A stretch of 40,305 bases of DNA from Alkanindiges hydrocarboniclasticus (GTDB taxonomy: Bacteria > Pseudomonadota > Gammaproteobacteria > Pseudomonadales > Moraxellaceae). The translations under genes were made by a program, and so were the position numbers. The number at the start of each line of letters is the position of its first letter. Within the stretch, counting starts at the first letter, position 1. The DNA lies in assembly GCF_001982605.1 (NCBI RefSeq), contig NZ_MLCN01000012.1, forward strand, positions 1 to 40,305. Direction: 5' to 3'. The notes under the pieces were generated by a model. That model made no database searches, had not been told where the DNA came from, and saw only the letters and a program-made list of their open reading frames with translations. Below are positions 16,789-23,624 of the stretch, piece after piece.

Positions 16789-17389
16789 GATAAATAAATT
16801 TGGGCATTTCCCAGTGATTGCGAATGGCCAGCATACGGAACACAAAGCCAAAAATCAGGGTAATAATCAAGCTTAAGTCAGCCTGCACCTGAAACTCAAT
16901 GCACAGCAAGTAGCACCACGCGCTCACAAATGACACACTGGCATACAACTCACGCCGGAATACCAGCGGCACATCATTACAGAGGGTATCGCGCAAAATA
17001 CCCCCAAACACTCCGGTTATGACTCCGCTCACCGCAGCAATCACATAACTGTGCTGCATTTGCAGGGCTACTTGGCAGCCAATCAGGGTAAAACAAATCA
17101 GCCCCAAGGCATCAAGTGCCAAAAACAGGTTGCGCAGATGCTTCATCCATTTGGCCACCAGAATGGTAAACAGCGCCGCCAGCGCAGTGAGCACCAGATA
17201 TTCTGGGTGCTTTACCCAAGTCAATGGATAATGCCCCAGCAGCACATCACGCACCGAGCCGCCCCCCAGTGCCGTCACACAAGCAATCAGCACTACACCA
17301 AACCAGTCCATACTGCGCCTTCCAGCCGACAGCGCACCGGTCATGGCTTCCGCCGTAATGGCAATAATATAAATAATGGTTAGCAGCAT
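16772..17389 (-). CDS. TRIC-type cation channel family protein (UPF0126, YicG-like)
   Basis: A 205-aa inner-membrane protein with about seven helices in two similar three-helix halves. Each half has its GG..RD motif: LGGGSVRDVLLGHYP in the first and FGGILRDTLCNDVPLVFR in the second, the signature of UPF0126. Prokaryotic members have been shown to be homologous to trimeric intracellular cation (TRIC) channels and to conduct K+ or other monovalent cations; a role in glycine uptake has been proposed for some. The ATG at 17389 is preceded by GAGAG. It is separated by 126 bp from the YchJ-like gene upstream on the same strand. Confidence 0.9.
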   Translation of the reverse strand: MLLTIIYIIAITAEAMTGALSAGRRSMDWFGVVLIACVTALGGGSVRDVLLGHYPLTWVKHPEYLVLTALAALFTILVAKWMKHLRNLFLALDALGLICFTLIGCQVALQMQHSYVIAAVSGVITGVFGGILRDTLCNDVPLVFRRELYASVSFVSAWCYLLCIEFQVQADLSLIITLIFGFVFRMLAIRNHWEMPKFIYHDESH

Positions 17390-17469
17390 GACAGGCTCTC
17401 AGCGCAGTGAGCAGTTCAGTAAAAGCGGCCATTCTACCGCAAGGTACGTCTATAGCAAGGGCAAGCCAA

Positions 17470-17516
17470 ACCAAATCAGGCCGGATCAAATCAGGTTACA
17501 GTAGCCCAGACGCAAT
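17470..17516. repeat. short direct repeats of CAAATCAGG type
   Basis: Within about 45 bases, CAAATCAGG occurs twice and GCAATCAGG once, in the spacer before the TRIC-type gene. The meaning is unknown; it may be simple slippage. Confidence 0.35.
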
Positions 17517-17989
17517 CAGGTCAGGCCCAGAAACGGTGCACAGCAGCGCTTGAATTTCTGGCCGCTGCCACACAGGCAGGCTGATTTTAAGCCGGGCATG
17601 GGCTGCACCGTCGGATCCAGAAAATACCAGCGCGTATCAATTTGCACAAAACTGGATAGCTCATGGTGCTGCTGTTCACCCTGCTGATCTTTAAAGCGGG
17701 CGATAAACTCAACTTTGGCATGGTGAGGTTTTATTGCAGGCTGACTGGAAACAATGCTCAAATCCAGCCACTGGTTTTGCTGGCTCCAGGCCGTAATGGC
17801 CTGAACATCCAGTAAATACTGCTGGGCAGGCAGCGTGGTTTGTACAATATAGTCAATCTTACCCAAGGCAAATGCCGCATAGCGTGAGCGCATGAGCTGT
17901 TCAGCCGAAGCTGCGGCCTGACTGGAATCATGTAAGCGTTGACAACATTGCGCATAAGGCTGCAATAAACCACACGGGCACATCACCAT
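17516..17989 (-). CDS. YchJ-family SEC-C motif protein
   Basis: A 157-aa cytoplasmic protein with a SEC-C zinc motif at each end: CPCG...YAQCC (C4, C6, C15, C16) and CLCGSGQKFKRCC (C138, C140, C149, C150). Between them is the NTF2-like YchJ middle domain (SAEQLMRSRYAAFALGKIDY, LDLSIVSSQPA, AKVEFIARFKDQQGEQQHHELSSF, WYFLDP). The family is widespread and its function is not established; SEC-C motifs bind zinc and in SecA contact SecB and ribosomes. It starts 3 bp after the stop of the small gene upstream, so the two are surely co-transcribed. Confidence 0.9.
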   Translation of the reverse strand: MVMCPCGLLQPYAQCCQRLHDSSQAAASAEQLMRSRYAAFALGKIDYIVQTTLPAQQYLLDVQAITAWSQQNQWLDLSIVSSQPAIKPHHAKVEFIARFKDQQGEQQHHELSSFVQIDTRWYFLDPTVQPMPGLKSACLCGSGQKFKRCCAPFLGLT

Positions 17990-17992
17990 TTA

Positions 17993-18244
17993 TTAATCTT
18001 CCAGAAATGGATTTTTAACCGCTTTGGGGGTAAATGTTTCAATCTGCGCCGGCAAGTCCTGCTGCGACAGATAACTGACCATTTCGTCCAAAATAGCCTG
18101 TAGCTGTTTGGCCTGTTGTAAGCCCTGCTGGTCGCGTCCAATGTTCAGGCTGCCATAAATACTGACGCGCTCTTCATTATTTTCAAGGGTCAAGCCACCT
18201 ATATCCATGCTGGCACTATTGTCCTTAAAGGGATGAAAACTCAT
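17993..18244 (-). CDS. conserved small hypothetical protein coupled to the YchJ-like gene
   Basis: An 83-aa cytoplasmic protein, MSFHPFKDNSASMDIGGLTL to PKAVKNPFLED. The frame is open back to 18283, but AAGGAGATAATC directly before the ATG at 18244 decides the start. It has a short beta-like region (GLTLENNEERVSIYGSLNIG), then an amphipathic helix (DQQGLQQAKQLQAILDEMVS). I recall similar small proteins in Acinetobacter, but no function is known to me. The tight spacing to the YchJ-like gene suggests a shared role. Confidence 0.75.
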   Translation of the reverse strand: MSFHPFKDNSASMDIGGLTLENNEERVSIYGSLNIGRDQQGLQQAKQLQAILDEMVSYLSQQDLPAQIETFTPKAVKNPFLED

Positions 18245-18310
18245 GATTATCTCCTTGCCTGATTTATTTTTTACTGTTGCCATTTAAGGCTGTTAAGCGC
18301 GCCCACACGA

Positions 18311-19327
18311 CTATCCCTTGCCACGTAGCAGGGAAGCCAGCAAATCCAGCAACTGCTGCTTGATCATTTCAATAATCGTAGCCACCCATGAGGGTTCACC
18401 GTTTTGATGACTATTGCCATGACTTGAACTGCCGTGGTTTGAATGGTTCTCATGCGATGCCTCTGCACCATGCTCGGCCTTGCCATGTCCAGCACGGGAC
18501 TGGCTGGCCCAGCTTTGAATACTCTTACTGGCCTGTCTGGCATTCAGGGGCAGCATAATCCGTTTGGCCTTAATACTGGACGGCATTTCCGGCACCAGAT
18601 TAATGCCAATGGTGTCTTCCAGCTCCTGTACAGACACCACATCAACCTCCCCACTTTCATTATTGGGCGCAAAATAAGCGCTGGCAATTCCAAGTTCAGG
18701 GAAATACACCACTTTATAAACGTGGGTGGGCACCAGCACACGCCCCACTTGTTTAAGCTCACCTTTTAAAAAGGCAGGTCCGGTTACGACATAAGCTGCT
18801 TTTTGCTGCTTGCTCACCAGCGCACGGGTAGCTTCCTCAAGGTTGCGCCACACTTCCTGATTATTCTTTGGGCTTTGCGGCACCATATTGGCCAGTGAAA
18901 AACTGTCATGCTGTTGCGTCCGGGTGGCCATATCGCCATTGGGTGCCATGTGCCCGCGGTCATACCCTGAACGCGCATAATCGGATAGATAAGAACGGTA
19001 ACGCTCGGGAATCCGGTCTTCCTCATGAAAATCATTTTTACGGTTTAAGGTTTTGGCCTGCTTTAAGCGCTGGGGGGTCAGGTACTCGGCTGACCATAAC
19101 GGGGTATAGGACACTCCCGAATACATCACTGCAAACCCATTGAAACACAACGGATAACTGGCACGTTTTAAAGCTTTTTTTTCAATTTCCGGTGTACTGC
19201 CCCGATAAAATTGTTCACGGCAGGCAGCAAATTCCTGTGCATTGGCCAGTGGTAAAAATCCAAGCAAAAAAAACACCAATAACAGTGTTAAATGTAATTT
19301 TTTTTGAATGGAGAAGAAATATCGCAT
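18311..19327 (-). CDS. secreted DNA/RNA non-specific endonuclease (DRGH family) with His-rich C-terminal tail
   Basis: A 338-aa precursor. The signal peptide ends near ANA/QE (residues 28-31). The nuclease domain (about 60-255) has the DRGH motif at 123-126 in YDRGHMAPNGDM, where His is the general base, and the Mg2+-binding Asn region NMVPQSPKNNQEVW about 30 residues later. This is the fold of Serratia nuclease. After the domain comes a His/Ser/Gly-rich stretch (about 278-313, with NHGSSSHGNSHQNG) and a final amphipathic helix, WVATIIEMIKQQLLDLLASL. The tail is unusual for the family and might bind metal or attach to a membrane. The frame extends to 19354; I chose the ATG at 19327 because it begins the signal peptide and has GGAA before it. 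Likely periplasmic or secreted, scavenging nucleic acids. Confidence 0.9.
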   Translation of the reverse strand: MRYFFSIQKKLHLTLLLVFFLLGFLPLANAQEFAACREQFYRGSTPEIEKKALKRASYPLCFNGFAVMYSGVSYTPLWSAEYLTPQRLKQAKTLNRKNDFHEEDRIPERYRSYLSDYARSGYDRGHMAPNGDMATRTQQHDSFSLANMVPQSPKNNQEVWRNLEEATRALVSKQQKAAYVVTGPAFLKGELKQVGRVLVPTHVYKVVYFPELGIASAYFAPNNESGEVDVVSVQELEDTIGINLVPEMPSSIKAKRIMLPLNARQASKSIQSWASQSRAGHGKAEHGAEASHENHSNHGSSSHGNSHQNGEPSWVATIIEMIKQQLLDLLASLLRGKG

Positions 19328-19527
19328 AAAAATTCCAGTTTCTTTACAAAGCAAGCGTCTTTGAGGTGACTATCAGATACATTTTTCACCCAAAGTCATG
19401 TAAACCCCTATCAAAAGTTCACGCAGGTTACGACTAAGTTACTTAAAACCGCCTATCGACCTGATTAAGCTTAGTCCACAGATTGAGGATAGGTTTCACA
19501 CTATCTATCACTGTTTAGGTAAATATA

Positions 19528-19543
19528 TGTGATGTGAATCACG
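19528..19543 (+). promoter_or_regulatory. CRP/Vfr-like operator before the Ser/Thr-rich secreted protein gene
   Basis: TGTGA-TGTGAA-TCACG matches the CRP consensus TGTGA-N6-TCACA at 9 of 10 defined positions. It ends 23 bp before the ATG at 19567, close to the ribosome binding site, so binding here might repress rather than activate unless the promoter is very close. Moraxellaceae do encode CRP/Vfr homologues (general knowledge). Confidence 0.45.
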
Positions 19544-19566
19544 GCAAAATAGATCAGGAGTTTTCT

Positions 19567-19986
19567 ATGTTCGCGTTAAATTCATTAACCCGTCGTATTG
19601 TTACCCTTACTGCGCTCAGCGCTGCATTAACCCTTCCTGCCTTTGCGGCGACTGCAACCAGCAATGCTGCCTCCAGCAATGGTGCAACTGTAACCACACC
19701 GTCCAGCTCTACTGGCCTAAGCACAGATAGCAGTTTGAGTGGAACCACCACAGGCACCAATGCTACAGGTACTACCGCCACTACCACTCAAAATGGCGCC
19801 AGTGTCAGCTTGCCATCCAGCGCTTCAAGCAACGCTAACCCATCGGGCAGCACCACTGACAGCGCCAGCACCACCACTGATACCGCTGACAGCAGCACAA
19901 CCAAAAAGGGCAGTAAAGCCAGCAAGAATTCACGTAGCACGGGTTCCACATCAGGCACCAGCAGTACTACAGGGACTACCCGTTAA
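19567..19986 (+). CDS. secreted Ser/Thr-rich low-complexity protein
   Basis: A 139-aa precursor with AGGAG seven bases before the ATG at 19567 (the frame opens earlier, at 19534). The signal peptide MFALNSLTRRIVTLTALSAA... ends near AFA/AT (residues 25-28). The mature part is almost wholly Ser, Thr, Ala, Gly and Asn, with a short basic patch TKKGSKASKNSRS (about 113-125). No domain is visible; it is likely disordered in the periplasm or outside. Similar composition occurs in linkers and glycosylated bacterial proteins (Ser/Thr O-glycosylation is known in Acinetobacter), but that is inference. A CRP-like site lies just upstream and an RNA stem-loop starts 56 bp downstream. Confidence 0.75.
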   Translation: MFALNSLTRRIVTLTALSAALTLPAFAATATSNAASSNGATVTTPSSSTGLSTDSSLSGTTTGTNATGTTATTTQNGASVSLPSSASSNANPSGSTTDSASTTTDTADSSTTKKGSKASKNSRSTGSTSGTSSTTGTTR

Positions 19987-20041
19987 GTTCGGTGACAATA
20001 CCTTTGCCAATCACAATGGCTGATTGCACTGGTTTATCCAC

Positions 20042-20113
20042 TTAGCTGCCACAGGTTATTCATTAAATTCCTGCACTCTCCTACATTAATGGATTGGACC
20101 TGATGGCAGCTAA
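20042..20113 (+). ncRNA. stem-loop 1 displaying the TCCTGCACTCTCCTAC loop
   Basis: TTAGCTGCCA (20042-20051) pairs perfectly with TGGCAGCTAA (20104-20113). CAGG (20052-20055) pairs with CCTG (20099-20102) beside one bulged A. An upper AT-rich helix pairs 20058-20068 with 20085-20094, with one bulge and one wobble. The 16-nt loop TCCTGCACTCTCCTAC (20069-20084) is identical to that of stem-loop 2. It begins 56 bp after the stop of the Ser/Thr-rich gene, so it may be a 3' UTR element or a separate small RNA. A weak hairpin, ACAAGG/CCTTGT, follows at about 20127-20147 but has no T-run. Confidence 0.6.
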
Positions 20114-20366
20114 ATCACTTTTATCAACAAGGTTTTATTTTCCTTGTATGGCTAAGCTAAGCCTAGGCTTTACAGTGCCTAAAAAGTATAAAAGCTTTGG
20201 CAGTGAACTTAAGCAAGTTTTAATATTGTACGACACAAAATGGCGTGCTTAATTTTTAAATAGAGATAAATAAAAAATAGCTTGATAAACAAAGCGAATT
20301 TTTGATTAATTTTTAATCTAAAATGATATAAAAATGTGACGCAGTTCAAAATTTATTGTATTTTTA

Positions 20367-20394
20367 TAGACTTACTAGGCAATACTACTATAGT
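20367..20394 (+). promoter_or_regulatory. possible promoter of small RNA 2
   Basis: TAGACT (20367-20372) and TATAGT (20389-20394) are separated by 16 bp, giving a start near 20401. An alternative -10, TATAAA, lies at 20419-20424 and would start the RNA right at the hairpin, but its -35 is poor. Confidence 0.4.
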
Positions 20395-20424
20395 CTAATA
20401 TTTAACCAGACAGAACCGTATAAA

Positions 20425-20553
20425 ATATCAATTGTGAACTGCTTCTTGGCGTAAGTAACAATCCTGCACTCTCCTACGTTAATTATGTCAAGAGTACAGC
20501 AGTTTCACTTTCTGAATAGAAAAATGGCAGTCAGATGAGCTGCCTATTTTTTT
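20425..20553 (+). ncRNA. candidate small RNA 2: long hairpin with TCCTGCACTCTCCTAC loop plus terminator
   Basis: GTGAACTGCT (20434-20443) pairs with AGCAGTTTCAC (20498-20508) with one bulge. Stacked on it, TCTTGGCGTAAGTAAC (20444-20459) pairs with GTTAATTATGTCAAGA (20478-20493) with one mismatch and two G-U pairs. The loop holds TCCTGCACTCTCCTAC (20462-20477), the same 16 nt as stem-loop 1. The two arms therefore form about 26 bp of helix. A terminator follows at 20521-20553. No reading frame of note is present. The pyrimidine-rich loop, with CUCUCCU, could pair with Shine-Dalgarno sequences, as in other bacterial anti-SD small RNAs. The 5' end is not defined by the sequence alone. Confidence 0.65.
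20521..20553 (+). terminator. intrinsic terminator of small RNA 2
   Basis: GGCAG (20526-20530) pairs with CTGCC (20540-20544). The stem extends through AAAAT/ATTTT with one bulged T, and seven Ts end at 20553. Confidence 0.8.
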
Positions 20554-20924
20554 GTCTTACGGTTTTATAACCTGCTGCATACTTTATTTATTCATATTTT
20601 TTAGGCGTAGCCATCATAATTAACACAAGCACATCATTATATAGTGCTTGCAACATTGGTCAAATGATTGAAACATAAAGTCTGCGCTAAACTGTATAAG
20701 CAATTACACAACATACGGTTCCTTTATATTTATTTTAGAAAAACAAATTAGTATTGAAGCTGTCGTCCAGTGTCAGGCCAGCTTGTATTTTCGTGCTTGA
20801 ACCTGTTAGCCAGTTGAAAATCAATGGCCTGCGCATTTAATCATTTGTGATGTGTAGAAGAGACGGCTTAATCAGGCTAACTCTGGTCTAAACAAGCTCA
20901 CAAGAGAAATTTTGGAGAATATTG
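20554..20924. other. AT-rich spacer with one small hairpin, no gene seen
   Basis: Between small RNA 2 and the Met/Asn-rich protein gene I find no supported frame. A 7-bp inverted repeat, CAAGCAC (20626-20632) with GTGCTTG (20644-20650), has no T-tract. TGTGATGTG near 20847 repeats the left half of the CRP-like site before the Ser/Thr-rich gene but has no right half-site. Confidence 0.4.
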
Positions 20925-21290
20925 ATGAAAAACCTAAAACAACTTGCCACTTTAACTGCCTTAACAGGTGCGCTTTGTGCCCCAATGCTGGCCATGGCTG
21001 AGCCAGCCCCACCCAAAGGCACTACAGTCAACAGTATTCCACTCACCACCGTACAAACCAATATGCGTGGCAGTGATGGCCAAATGATGCCCTCCATGAA
21101 TACTGGTAACAACTCCAGCATGAATACGACCTCTGGCGCTCAAATGGGCAGTATGTCCTCCAACATGCATAACAGCACGTCAACTCCAAGCAATAATATG
21201 GGCACGCCGATGACTTCTGACATGAACATGTCGGATAACAGCGATGAAAGCGATGCACCGGTGACCAGCCCTCAGGCCACTACCCCTTAA
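20925..21290 (+). CDS. secreted Met/Asn/Ser-rich low-complexity protein
   Basis: A 121-aa precursor. GGAG lies seven bases before the ATG at 20925. The signal peptide MKNLKQLATLTALTGALCAP... ends near AMA/EP (residues 23-26). The mature protein is rich in Met, Asn, Ser and Thr (e.g. MNTGNNSSMNTTSGAQMGSM) with an acidic end (DNSDESDAP). About 15% of mature residues are Met, and Met-rich periplasmic segments are known to bind Cu(I) or Ag(I), or to act as methionine-oxidation sinks; either would be inference here. It ends before a bidirectional terminator shared with kup. Its overall design (signal peptide plus disordered tail) parallels the Ser/Thr-rich gene at 19567. Confidence 0.72.
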   Translation: MKNLKQLATLTALTGALCAPMLAMAEPAPPKGTTVNSIPLTTVQTNMRGSDGQMMPSMNTGNNSSMNTTSGAQMGSMSSNMHNSTSTPSNNMGTPMTSDMNMSDNSDESDAPVTSPQATTP

Positions 21291-21367
21291 CATGGGTTAA
21301 TTCGGGTGGCCATTTTGCAGGCACCTGCATTCAGGTTTAGCACTTTGCTGTGTTAACCTGCAAAAAC

Positions 21368-21397
21368 ATTAAAGCTGGCCTTAGCGCCAGCTTTAAT
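21368..21397. terminator. bidirectional terminator between the Met-rich gene and kup
   Basis: A perfect 12-bp inverted repeat, ATTAAAGCTGGC (21368-21379) with GCCAGCTTTAAT (21386-21397), and a 6-nt loop. The AT ends give short T-rich tails on both strands. It lies between two convergent genes. Confidence 0.7.
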
Positions 21398-21433
21398 ATT
21401 GTCAGTTTCCAAATACCGCTGCTTTAGCTACTG

Positions 21434-23311
21434 CTAAATTTCGATTTGTGTACCCATTTCCACCACACGGTTTGGTGGAATCTGAAAGAAATCACTGGCC
21501 GAACTGGTATTGCGCTGCATGGAAATAAACAGTTTTTCCCGCCACGGGGCCATGCCCTCACCCACTGTATGCACCAGCCGTTCACGCGAGACAAAAAAGC
21601 TGGTGGTCATGGTGTCATACGACTGATCCAGCAACCCCAGTGCCTGCTCCAGTGCCTGCGGTGCATCGGGCTGTTCCTTAAAGCCATAAAATGCCTTAAC
21701 CCGGATAAAGCGGTCATCGAGTTGCTCTGCTTCAATACGCTGCTCGGGATCAACATACGGCACATCACGTGTGCGTATGGTCATCAGGATATTACGCTGA
21801 TGCAGTACTTTGTTATGCTTGAGATTATGCAATAAGGCATGTGGAACAACGTTCGGGCTGCTGGTCATAAATACTGCCGTTCCGCTGACAATATTGGGCG
21901 CTGCACCCAGACTTTTAATAAAAATATCAAGCGGCAGGGTATCACGCTGCAAGCGGCTAAACATGATTTCACGACCACGCTTCCAGGTCATCATCAGCAC
22001 AAATACTACCGCCGCAATGGCCATGGGAACCCAGCCGCCTGCCAGAATTTTTAACGACGTGGCGCTGACCAGAATGAGATCCAGGATAATAAATGGCACA
22101 ATAAACAGCGCCACTTTCCATGTTTTCCATTTCCAGATGCCATAAACCAGCGCACCCACCAAAATGGTGTCACACAGCATGGTCAGTGTTACCGCCACCC
22201 CATAGGCTGCAGCAAGATTGGTACTGTTTTCAAATAGCAAAATCAGAATAACAATGGAAACAAACAACAGCCAGTTTAAAAAGGGTACATAGATCTGCCC
22301 CTGTTCTGACTCGGAAGTATGGCGAATGGCCAGACGTGGCAGATAACCCAGTTGAATGGCCTGCCTTGTCATGGAAAACACCCCGGTAATTACGGCCTGG
22401 GACGCAATTACAGCAGCAATTGTGGCCAGGACAATCATGGGATAAAGTGCCCAGCCAGGTACTAACAAATAAAATGGATTGGTGATGGTGGAAGGATCAC
22501 GCAGTAATAATGCACCTTGTCCGGCATAGTTTAAAAGCAAACAAGGCAATACAATGATAAACCAGGCCAAACGAATGGGCATGGGGCCAAAATGCCCCAT
22601 ATCAGCATAGAGCGCTTCGCCGCCTGTAATGGTTAGTACCACCGCACTCATGGTAAAAAAGGCAATCAGGGGATGATGGACAATAAACCAGAAAGCCCAG
22701 TGTGGACTCACCATCGCCAGCACAAACGGGCTTTTAATAATACTAATTAGTCCTAGCAGGCCCAGCACCAAAAACCAGACCAGCGTGATTGGGCCAAAAA
22801 GCTTGCCCATCACTGCGGAACCTTGGCGCTGTACCAGAAAGAGTGCGGTCAGGATTCCTATGGCCAGTGGTACAAGATATGGCGTAAACACCGGGGCAGC
22901 AATTGACAATCCTTCTATCGCGGAAAGTACCGAAATCGCCGGTGTAATAATCCCGTCCCCAAAGAATAAAGAAGCCCCGATAAAACCCAAAGCCACCAAA
23001 GTCAGTTTATGGTTACGGTTTAATCCTGCTCGCCTAAGGTTAAGGGCCAGCAATGCCATAATGCCGCCTTCGCCGTTATTATCCGCTTTCATAATCACCA
23101 TCACATATTTAAATGAGATGATGAGCATAATGCTCCAGAAAATAATGGATAAAATTCCCAAAACACTTTCTTTGGTGATGGCGATGTCATTGGCAGCATG
23201 AAAACATTCTTTCAAGGCATACAGCGGACTGGTTCCAATATCGCCAAAGACTACCCCCAGTGCTGCAAGCGTAATAGCCGGTAAAGCAGCACGATGCGTT
23301 TGTGTTTGCAT
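21434..23311 (-). CDS. kup: Kup low-affinity potassium uptake protein
   Basis: A 625-aa inner-membrane K+/H+ symporter of the KUP/HAK/KT family. The N-terminus [20 protein letters not shown] is the family's hallmark, and [32 protein letters not shown] and [13 protein letters not shown] are further conserved stretches in the 12-helix core (about residues 12-450). The C-terminal ~170 residues are the cytoplasmic domain. The length is standard for gammaproteobacterial Kup. It is transcribed alone from a start at 23311, divergent from tRNA-Ser. Its ribosome binding site is weak. Confidence 0.96.
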   Translation of the reverse strand: MQTQTHRAALPAITLAALGVVFGDIGTSPLYALKECFHAANDIAITKESVLGILSIIFWSIMLIISFKYVMVIMKADNNGEGGIMALLALNLRRAGLNRNHKLTLVALGFIGASLFFGDGIITPAISVLSAIEGLSIAAPVFTPYLVPLAIGILTALFLVQRQGSAVMGKLFGPITLVWFLVLGLLGLISIIKSPFVLAMVSPHWAFWFIVHHPLIAFFTMSAVVLTITGGEALYADMGHFGPMPIRLAWFIIVLPCLLLNYAGQGALLLRDPSTITNPFYLLVPGWALYPMIVLATIAAVIASQAVITGVFSMTRQAIQLGYLPRLAIRHTSESEQGQIYVPFLNWLLFVSIVILILLFENSTNLAAAYGVAVTLTMLCDTILVGALVYGIWKWKTWKVALFIVPFIILDLILVSATSLKILAGGWVPMAIAAVVFVLMMTWKRGREIMFSRLQRDTLPLDIFIKSLGAAPNIVSGTAVFMTSSPNVVPHALLHNLKHNKVLHQRNILMTIRTRDVPYVDPEQRIEAEQLDDRFIRVKAFYGFKEQPDAPQALEQALGLLDQSYDTMTTSFFVSRERLVHTVGEGMAPWREKLFISMQRNTSSASDFFQIPPNRVVEMGTQIEI

Positions 23312-23393
23312 AGCAAAATGAACATCTCGTTATAATCCGGCCATAGTAGCACCGAAAAAAAATCAATAAAGTGGGTTTTACATAAAATAGCGA

Positions 23394-23422
23394 TTGGCAA
23401 AGCGCTGTTTTTTGGCTAGAAT
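23394..23422 (+). promoter_or_regulatory. predicted promoter of tRNA-Ser
   Basis: TTGGCA at 23394-23399, a 17-bp spacer and TAGAAT at 23417-23422 lie 11 bp before the mature 5' end. A GC-rich discriminator (CGCACGCC) follows, which is typical of stringently controlled stable-RNA promoters. Confidence 0.65.
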
Positions 23423-23432
23423 CGCACGCCTT

Positions 23433-23522
23433 GGTGAGGTGTCCGAGTGGCTGAAGGAGCACGCCTGGAAAGTGTGTATACGTTTGCGCGTATCGAGGGT
23501 TCGAATCCCTCTCTCACCGCCA
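23433..23522 (+). tRNA. tRNA-Ser (anticodon GGA)
   Basis: A class II tRNA of 90 nt with encoded CCA. Acceptor GGTGAGG pairs with TCTCACC (last pair G-U). The anticodon loop CTGGAAA lies between CACGC and GTGTG, giving anticodon GGA for UCC/UCU codons. A long variable arm (TATACGTTTGCGCGTAT) identifies a serine tRNA. The T-arm is GAGGG-TTCGAAT-CCCTC. Confidence 0.96.
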
Positions 23523-23565
23523 GATTTTTTCCGTATGCTGTCCAGAGCATGATCCACGGAAAAAC

Positions 23566-23598
23566 AAAAACCCCTGATATTTTATCAGGGGTTTTTTT
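23566..23598. terminator. strong bidirectional terminator between tRNA-Ser and the hydrolase gene
   Basis: CCCCTGATA (23571-23579) and TATCAGGGG (23583-23591) form a 9-bp stem with a 3-nt loop, followed by TTTTTTT; AAAAA on the left gives a T-run on the other strand. An additional inverted repeat, TTTTTCCGT/ACGGAAAAA, lies just before it (about 23526-23564). Confidence 0.9.
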
Positions 23599-23624
23599 AT
23601 TGTCAGGCCCTTAGGGTTAAACGC

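Noticed and set aside
17470-17516. CAAATCAGG repeats as a CRISPR array or iteron
   Set aside because: Only three imperfect 9-mers without regular spacers; no cas or rep gene in the window.
20626-20650. 7-bp inverted repeat CAAGCAC/GTGCTTG as a terminator or third small RNA
   Set aside because: No T-tract, no promoter and no TCCTGCACTCTCCTAC loop, so it is not part of the paired-hairpin set.
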